Shown: positions 63,704 to 64,000 of the stretch, piece by piece | Numbering within the stretch: the first letter of the stretch is position 1 | Layout of the letters: each line of letters opens with the position of its first letter | From: Pseudomonas tructae | GTDB lineage: Bacteria; Pseudomonadota; Gammaproteobacteria; Pseudomonadales; Pseudomonadaceae | Direction of reading: 5' to 3' | DNA length: 64,000 nucleotides | Assembly: GCF_004214895.1 (NCBI RefSeq) | Contig: NZ_CP035952.1 | Span: 1,994,501-2,058,500, forward strand | Position numbers and translations under genes: made by a program | Notes under the pieces: model-generated | The model's database searches: none | Seen by the model: only the letters and a program-made list of their open reading frames with translations | Told to the model about the DNA's origin: nothing

Positions 63704-64000
63704 CGCGTCGTTGCTCCCTTGATTGATTCTGTATCGGTGCTCTGGTGTGGCGCCGTTGGGTTTAATACTTGTCTTTTGGGTCAGCTTTTTTCGATTGGCC
63801 ACAGCTGTTTGGCAAGAGCTGCGCCAACCTTCCAGGTCAGGCACAGGCATTCCTGCTCGACGTCTTTCTGAACAGCTGAAAAAGGGTATTTCAGGTTGGC
63901 GTGACGCTTGCCAACCGCCCGAATTCATTGACTGAGCGGTCAGCAAACGCAGGCAGGATCCGTCCTGCCCTGATCGAGGGGGCGCGCAGATTACTGGCTT
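63704..64000. other. Upstream region of the Tsx-like gene, no gene seen
   Basis: About 300 bp to the end of the window. I see no convincing coding frame, RNA gene or operator. The only candidate frames are extensions of the porin frame or its complement. Presumably the Tsx-like gene promoter lies here. Confidence 0.4.

Noticed and set aside
1..64000. CRISPR arrays, tRNA/rRNA genes, insertion sequences, prophage
   Set aside because: No regularly spaced direct repeats, cloverleaf or rRNA sequence, transposase or phage structural genes were seen; the repeated palindromes are REP units.

Overview
The window is about 64 kb of a fluorescent Pseudomonas chromosome, close to the P. putida group. The grounds are the polar-flagellum/chemotaxis gene order, the RpoN (sigma-54) type promoters, the MotC/MotD stators, the cytochrome c maturation operon directly after the chemotaxis genes, the gcl-hyi-garR-ttuD-pyk block, and many copies of a pseudomonad REP palindrome (core GCGGGCTTGCCCCGC). 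Codon use and high GC are uniform except around the bacteriocin leader (about 41.2-41.45 kb), which is clearly AT-richer.

Layout. (1) 1-17405: flagellar export apparatus, motor switch and regulators on the + strand: fliG tail, fliH, fliI, fliJ, the signalling trio hsbA-hsbR-hptB, then fliK, fliL, fliM, fliN, fliO, fliP, fliQ, fliR, flhB, flhA, flhF, fleN, fliA. Near-consensus sigma-54 promoters stand before fliK, fliL and flhA. (2) 17509-26368: chemotaxis core cheY, cheZ, cheA, cheB, motC, motD, a ParC-type ATPase, a ParP-type CheW-like protein, cheW and a DUF2802 protein. (3) 26434-28486, - strand: a FlhB C-domain paralogue and a FliK-like protein. (4) 28650-35575: ccmABCDEFGHI, then a small lipoprotein. 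(5) 36075-40438 (to 41199): accessory singles: a GFA enzyme, a divergent LysR/EamA exporter pair, an FKBP peptidyl-prolyl isomerase, a periplasmic histidine phosphatase, and two XAC2610-like secreted proteins. (6) 41345-43594: an S-type pyocin with a LexA box on its promoter and an overlapping small gene, presumably its immunity gene. (7) 43671-53908: an Lrp regulator with a divergent EamA exporter, a hydrolase, an rRNA-methyltransferase-like protein, a DUF2946/TonB receptor/PepSY metal-uptake cluster, an orphan sulfate-binding protein, a Kv-like channel and a urea transporter. (8) 54008-61110: glyoxylate (allantoin/glycolate) assimilation through tartronate semialdehyde, gcl-hyi-garR and ttuD-pyk, with divergent glcG. 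(9) 61185-63703: a RutR-type TetR regulator, a DUF808 membrane protein and a Tsx-like porin.

How the genes work together. FlhF/FleN set flagellar position and number. FliA is the late sigma factor. HsbA/HsbR/HptB link the Gac/Rsm and surface-attachment network to FlgM/FliA activity. ParC/ParP with CheA, which carries four linker repeats resembling a polar-localisation motif, should keep chemotaxis arrays at the pole. The Gcl pathway turns two glyoxylate into tartronate semialdehyde, reduces it to glycerate, phosphorylates it and reaches pyruvate through Pyk.

The least ordinary locus is the pyocin. Its receptor/translocation part is recognisable, but I could not assign its roughly 150-residue C-terminal toxin domain and its small partner protein to a known pyocin/colicin toxin-immunity family, and it seems to be under direct LexA control. 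No rRNA, tRNA, CRISPR array or insertion sequence was seen.
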